Part shown: piece by piece, positions 57,876-64,000 of the stretch | How positions within the stretch are numbered: position 1 is the stretch's first letter | How the letters are laid out: each line of letters begins with the position of its first letter | From: Theobroma cacao | Taxonomy: Eukaryota; Streptophyta; Magnoliopsida; Malvales; Malvaceae | DNA: 64,000 bases | NCBI RefSeq assembly: GCF_000208745.1 | Contig: NC_030858.1 | Span: 2,569,728 to 2,633,727, forward strand | Direction: 5' to 3' | Made by a program: the position numbers and the translations under genes | Notes under the pieces: generated by a model | What the model saw: only the letters and a program-made list of their open reading frames with translations | Told to the model about the DNA's origin: nothing | Databases searched by the model: none

Positions 57876-59167
57876 GGCTCGGTGGTTTCTGTGAAGAGAG
57901 AGAAATGACCTTTCCCTTTGGAGATGGCGAGAGATTTGGAAGTATTGATTCGGTGAGGACTCCCAGACTATTGGTTATGCGCCATGGAGTTATTAACTGG
58001 GTTCATTTTGGAGATGACAGATCTGTACGGGCCTTGTAAAATAACTCAGAAAGGAATGAGTTGGATTTTTTTTTAAAAAAAATCTTCTAATTAAATTACG
58101 TGTATATATTTAATTTTGATTTATAAAAAATTATTAATTTATATATTAAATAAAATATATTTTTTGAATATATTATTTTATAAATTTAATAAATTATTAA
58201 TTTATTAAGTCGATTACAACAGAAAGGATAATACTAACTATATGCATTTGATTAAATACAGGCAACTAGTCTCAGATATTTCTTTAATTTGTGATCATAA
58301 AAAGCTTTGATTGATAGTTTTTTGTTAAATTAATTGATTGACCTAATAATCACGCAGGCCAAATTTCGAGGGTATTATTTTGCCTCTTTTGTCATTTCAT
58401 TTCCATTAGAAATGAAGTACAATTGGCTCTTCCACTACAAAAATCTAGGGAATACTTGTATAAATAGATTTGGTATTAATTTAACGCAAGTTACTATCAA
58501 AGTATAAAGTAATAATAATAAAAATAATGGAGGGTCAGAAGATTGATTTAAAGGAGGGGTTCTACTTCATCCCAAAACCAACACAAGGGAATTCTGTGGA
58601 GGAGGAGGAGAAAGAATAGTTAGAAATTAAATAACAATAATCGTAATGGAATATAACAAGTATTAATCTAAAGTTGAAAATGGTACAAGATTAAAGCACA
58701 AGGCCTCAGAGCTGCCTGTATCAATGAGAATTGATGCACCACATAAGTCCTTTTCCCTCAGATTTTTGGTTAAGATCCCATCAGTCTCAAACCCAGCAAC
58801 ATTGCAGCCCAATTAGAAGCGAGTTTGTTTTCAGTAGTTGGGAGTGCTATCATCATACTTTTTCTTCGACCTAAACAAAACCAAAATAGGGAGAGCACTG
58901 TGTCTATCCCTACAAAGAATATTAAATCAGGGGGCATGACCTGCCTGGAAGCATTAAAGTCAATGTACTACGTTGACAAATCAACAACAGCAACATTGAA
59001 CCCTGGTGTTGGAAGACATGATAGAATTTCAATGAACCACCCAGAGTCTGGTAAATTGGTGCAGCTTCCGCATCATTAATTAGGGAACAAGGCAAAGCAA
59101 ATCTCTCCAAAAGCAAGCGAGAAAAGCTTTGCCCAGCAAAATAATCACGAGCCTTGTCGGATCATCT
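57876..59167. promoter_or_regulatory. NDUFS7 promoter and PP2A B55 3' flank
   Basis: 57876-58020 is the likely NDUFS7 leader and promoter. It is followed by AT-rich DNA (58060-58250), and the right part is probably 3' UTR of the PP2A gene. The frame at 58825-59079 is not recognised. Confidence 0.45.
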
Positions 59168-62100
59168 TCATGCATAATACATGTAAAGACTATTTGATGC
59201 AGCGCATGCGAGAGAGTTTTCAGTTGGATGCCATGCTAGGTGTAGCAACTTTGTTGTGAAATCAAAAGCATTTCCATTTGCATCAACTCCCGAGTTATCT
59301 GCTCCTTTTACTGAAAGTGGAAACAAAGAGATGCATAGAGACATAAATGTTAAATGAACCTCAAGCAACCGTACAAAAGCAGAAAAAATATATACTTTCC
59401 ATGAATCAATAATTGTTCAAAAACTAGTTACCTTAGAAAAAGGTTTTAAGCCTAATTCACTAATATCACAGCCCAGTGATTAAAAGAAGTCATTATGCAA
59501 AAATAAAGGAAAAGAAATTAAACTGATGGAACACAATCCAGATATCTGGACTTTGTACGAAGGGTGTGAAACAAATACCACGTCTGACAACACCAGAGAG
59601 GCTACCAAGAGATCTTGAAGGCCTTGATGATGTCTGAATTTGTCTCCTGTAAATTCATTATATAAATTACAAAGTGAATCTCTGACAATATATAAGACAT
59701 TCCTTTTGATTCAAGACTTCACAAACCAAGAAAAGTAAAACAAGTCCCTCTAACAGCTACTCACATCATTATATCTACAATAGCCAACTACCTCAGAACA
59801 TACCTCATTGGGTTTTTGCTGGCTTCCAGTGTTGTTGCTTCTGTACTACCTTCAGAACAACCAAACACCCGAAACAGATTGCTGAAGTCACAAAAAGCAC
59901 TACATTATATACTGGTTGATGGTGGAATCTCTAGGATTCCTTCTCTTGTACATTCATGCCTTCAAGTTTTGTTTTCTGTTTGCTGGGATTGTGTTTATTG
60001 TTGATTGTATAGGTTCACACCCAGCAGCTTATTTTGTTCTGATGGGCTCTTTTGTTTGGTGTCTTGATAGTGTATTGGGGAAATATGCTTATTTTTGTCT
60101 AAAGGCATATCAACCAATATGCAGCCATCTTGATGATGTTCTTGCCATGGGAATTTTTTCCATTCCCTATTTATTAATGGATGATATCTAATGATTTCCA
60201 AAAAAAAAATATGATGACCAGGTCCTTCCATATTGTTGATGTTTTATATAAGATGATAAAAAGAATTATTCAAATATCTAAACTGTACCTGTAGGAACCA
60301 GTAGCCAATCGAAGTCCATCTCCACTTAGACAACACTCAAATTTGTCAAAGATAGAATCATTTTCATATAGATCGCAAAGCTGCTCAAGGTCCAAAAAAG
60401 AAAAAAATCACCCATCATATAGGGTAAATGTAGTGTCTCTTTTTTAAATATTACCTAAACCCTACAAAAGAATCTAAGAAGAATATGTTACCTTTGGTCT
60501 AAGATATTCATGAACCTGGAAAGTTGCAACTGGACCAGAATCCATATTTATGTCCCACAACTGACAGCCAAGAAACCAAAACCTTGTTACAGAACAATAG
60601 AAGAGGAGGAAGGAGTAAATAAATATAGAAATTCAGCTATTATACTAGCATCATATCTGGTAGTTATGACACAACAGCAAAGTGCTGCTCAAAAGAGAAA
60701 AACTAATTTCACATAAAAATATATCAACCTTAAGGGTCATGTAATCACGACTTAGTATATGCCTTCCATCCTTGGCAAACTTAATGTCTGAGATTGATGC
60801 TATGATCTCTGTGAAAAAAGACCTGGAGCCGGGAGCCTCTTGTTCCTCAAACCTATACCATCAAAAATCTTATAAAAACACAGAGAAAACAACATGAAAG
60901 AAAACACAATTAAAGCATCTATAGCTAATAATGATCCAAGCACTATAATGAATAAACCAATAAAAAACAGAAATACCACATGTCACTTACAATTTGCTGT
61001 GAGTATCACACAGCGCAGACTGGCGCATATCAATAAGACGAATTGAACCCTTTGAACTACTATATGCTAACATATTACAGTGTGTAGGATGAAATTCTGC
61101 CGAAGTTATCACCTCTGCAAGTATTGATTCAAATAAATCAATCATACAAACATGAAAAATACATATAGTATTACTTTTTAGGGAAACATCATAAATTGAC
61201 AGCATTGATGTTTGCAATTGCCAAACAGTAAAATGAGGAGAGTCGATGAAGAACAGGAGAGAGAGAGAGAGAGTTGATTCTAATAATAAGCAACAGAAGA
61301 TAAACAATTAAAAAAATCCAAATAGATAAATAATTGAAATTTTAGAAATGGATTCCCACCAGTCAAATCCTCCATATTTGTGGGTTTCACATCAACGATG
61401 TTAAAACTTTGATTGCTAATTTCCAGGTTCCACAGATTAATTCGCAGGTCGTCAGCCGAAATAAAAGTTTCACCATCACTACGAATCAAGAAGAAAGGAA
61501 CAATAAGTATTTGGTAAAATCATGATCATGATAGCTTAGAACACCAAGCATTTCAGGTTCAAAAATCAAACAGCAATTTCTATGACTCTCTCAATCGATG
61601 ATTTTTCTAAATGCCCCCAACACCCCCCCCCCCCCCACCCACACAAATTATAAAAAGACTCAGCCGCAATAAAGTGGAAACTCAATAGAAAATAAGAGAC
61701 ATGTACCATATATAAGGATTAAGAGGGGAAAAAGAGGTCAGGGCTAAATTCAATCAAATAAGTGGACATACCTGTTGTTGGATATGGAATTAATATGATA
61801 GTCATGAGCATGAGCATATATTCTTCGACATCTAGCCATAAGGTTCGTCTCATGACTGGTTACCTAATTACAACAGAAGCATTAAGTGTTAGATCAGCAA
61901 ATCATATATACAATAATGTTGACATACAAAACATTGCAGAAACCAGCTCTTGAAACATGACAAAACTAACATAATAGATTCTGAAAGTATCAAAATATAT
62001 GAAAATTTAATTGTTATTCTTAGAATCTGGATTGAGTACAACTACCACAGGCAAATGCAAAGATGAGAAACCCCCAGTAGGGAATGAAAATTCATTGCTT

Positions 62101-64000
62101 GTGCATCCTCCATTTGCAATGTACTGTTTGGAGCTTGTTGATATATTTGAACCAACAATAGGACCATTTCCCATGGCTTTTGTGGAGTCCATATTCATGT
62201 CACATACTTTTTTAACCTTCTTTTCTTGAACCTGTCCAAAGTAGAAATGGAATTAGAAAGACTAACAAGCAAGGATACATTTGTAGATTTGCTAAGTCAG
62301 TACTTTTTTAATATTGATTTTCCTTTGAAAAAAAATTTACAGGGCGACCATATCAATACCAATCTGTGTAGAACTTCAAAATAGTAAAATCCAGAATAAA
62401 AAAAATGCCTTCACCTACCTTCCAGAACTTGATTGTTTTGTCATTAGTAGACAAAAGAAACAGAGCACCATTAGCTGACTGGCACCATCTAATTTTGTTA
62501 ATTTTCTCCTCAATTTCCAAGCTCTTAAGATAGTCAAACTGCATTAAACCAATAAAGTTGAACATTTCAATAGATGTTCAAGGCCAGAAATGCGTAAGTA
62601 TGTAAACCCAAACAATTCTATGTTTATGTATGCCGTATACCACACATAAATACCTCAGGTTCGTGGCTCTGAAACTCTGTTTTGTAGCGAAACTCAGGGT
62701 GCCTATTTATTGGATAATCCATCCTCTCTAGATCTCTCTGATGTCCAACATGCTACATATGGTACATTTATATCACAGAACCATATTACAAAATGTGACA
62801 ACAGAACACTGGAGCAAAATAGTGCATGAAGAACCTAGCTTCAGAAATATAAATAGGAAAACAGTTAGCATACATACGTCTCGAGTGTCAGTCCTTTCAA
62901 ACAAAACCACCCGACCTCCACGATCTCCAGTAGCAAGGTGATCACCACTTCTATCAAATTCAATAGCAGATATGATATCAACTGAGAAATAAAAAACAAC
63001 ATGTAAATGGAGTGAGCCGAGGAAGCAGAACATGTAAGAGAAGCAAGTACCAAGCACATCATACCCACAACTGTTTTCTTCACACAGGAAAAATCATCAA
63101 GCAAAGGGCGTCATGGAAAATACGATCTCCCTAAAATTTTAATTTAAATCCATCTCAAGTTTGCGGAGGATGCAAGGAAGGCATCAAGTAGAGCAAAGTT
63201 AACAATAGCCCAGTCAATGTAGTTCACATAGAGAAATAAGAAACTATGATTCCTACCAGCCCAATACAAACAGTAACTCATAAACCTGCTTATTTCACAT
63301 GGCTAGAGTTCTAAGTCAGACCATTTGGTAAGTTCACTTGCGCCTTTTTCTATTTTCTAGAATACCTACCACGTGAAAGAACCTAAAGTCAAGAACATCA
63401 ATCACGCAGGCAAACTCAGTCTCTTACAAGCAAAGACTTGCTAGTGCCTTCTTTTCATGGGGCACCAGCCTCCAAGACCCTAGTAATAGGATCAATTTGC
63501 AGAAAACAACGGCCAAGCATTTATGAAATAAAAAGTTTATTGAATTAATTATTCCAATCATTCAGACAATAACAACTAATATCAGCTAAAACTCAACTGC
63601 TAAGTATAGAACAGATCGATAAACCACAATTTACACGCCATTGCTTCACATCACACTTCAAGAAGCTACACAGTGATCAAGCTCGACCTAGATCCTAACA
63701 TTATACCGTAATCCAACCCAATATATATCCAGTAGAGCTCACTTATTACCAATTTAAGCAGAGGAAAATAAAATAGCAATGAAGGAAAACGATTACATAA
63801 GCAAATTTGGAGCTATAAGAGTTAAAAACATTAAAATTCGATCATTCATAAACAGTGAGACACAATCAAACCCTAAGAGAAATCCCATCGAATAAATCCA
63901 AATATTGCACCTTCCTGTACTTCCTCTCCGGCCGTCCGTTCCCCGAACACCTGCGAGAATTTCCACTCCAGCGGCTGTGACCCTCCCACCGGAGCTATGG
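59168..64000 (-). CDS. PP2A 55-kDa regulatory subunit B (B55), 5'-truncated by window edge
   Basis: WD40 beta-propeller regulatory subunit that directs PP2A to substrates. Fourteen exons are visible: 64000-63911 (partial), 62981-62878, 62752-62654, 62538-62419, 62231-62046, 61863-61772, 61478-61360, 61114-60991, 60852-60729, 60560-60492, 60380-60289, 59881-59804, 59646-59579, 59310-59168. They join in phase to 501 residues plus stop; only the first few codons lie beyond the edge. Marks include [83 protein letters not shown] and [18 protein letters not shown], ending in [14 protein letters not shown]. All seven propeller blades appear present. For exon 5 I used the GT at 62045, which gives LPV|VTSHE as in other plants; a GT six bases later would add two residues. 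Confidence 0.95.
59916..60208 (+). mobile_element. Possible retroelement 3' end in PP2A intron 11
   Basis: Within intron 11 of the PP2A gene, on the opposite strand, a GT-rich open stretch ends in GATATCTAATGATTTCC followed by about ten A. Plant LINE/SINE 3' ends often look like this. I found no target-site duplication and no reverse-transcriptase motif, so this is tentative. Confidence 0.25.
61622..61636. repeat. Homopolymer C run in PP2A intron
   Basis: A run of C of about 15 bases in the intron between PP2A exons 6 and 7. It may be a sequencing-sensitive site; the length is uncertain. Confidence 0.7.

Overview
The window is nuclear DNA of a eudicot plant. Every gene has several introns with GT-AG borders, the intergenic DNA is strongly AT-rich, and the proteins are plant-type: vacuolar processing enzyme, plastid SHMT, plastid ferrochelatase, plant PHAX-domain and BABAM1 proteins. 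The species cannot be fixed from sequence alone; a rosid is likely. I assembled exons by hand from reading frames, splice sites and family similarity. Where a complete coding sequence is given, the phases close exactly.

Layout. 1-3.8 kb: 5' part of a minus-strand DUF1639 gene that runs off the left edge. 3.8-12.7 kb: gene-poor, AT-rich DNA with a Helitron-like element carrying a tandemly repeated 5' segment, a mixed-orientation array of a short TCACGCAATG-type unit, and a broken copy of a cwf21-domain splicing factor. 12.7-16 kb: vacuolar processing enzyme (minus). 18.6-21.3 kb: PHAX RNA-binding-domain protein (plus). 22.1-23.8 kb: clade-E-like PP2C phosphatase (minus). 26.8-28.1 kb: BABAM1/MERIT40 homologue (minus), sharing a 278-bp divergent promoter with a PITH-domain gene (plus, 28.4-30.9 kb). 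32.4-35.2 kb: plastid-type serine hydroxymethyltransferase (plus). 36.3-36.7 kb: a DUF1764 gene, flanked by the SHMT 3' end and an inverted copy of it (37.6-39.1 kb). 40.8-41.1 kb: a possible small minus-strand gene with a good TATA box. 42.3-45.0 kb: ferrochelatase of the FC1 type (plus). 46.1-47.8 kb: mitochondrial ATP synthase subunit g (minus). 49.0-54.6 kb: two-KH-domain RNA-binding protein with a long Y/G/Q/P-rich tail (minus). 55.8-57.9 kb: complex I subunit NDUFS7 (minus). 59.2-64.0 kb: PP2A B55 regulatory subunit (minus), lacking only its first few codons at the window edge.

The genes are unrelated housekeeping genes and do not form a pathway cluster. Several act in organelles (SHMT and ferrochelatase in plastids, ATP synthase g and NDUFS7 in mitochondria). 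The VPE-PP2C neighbourhood resembles what I remember of the Arabidopsis chromosome 4 order (gamma-VPE next to a PP2C), which suggests retained microsynteny. No new multi-gene system was found. The most unusual structure is the large inverted duplication of the SHMT 3' end around the DUF1764 gene. It could produce hairpin RNA, and a minus-strand promoter lies upstream of the inverted copy.
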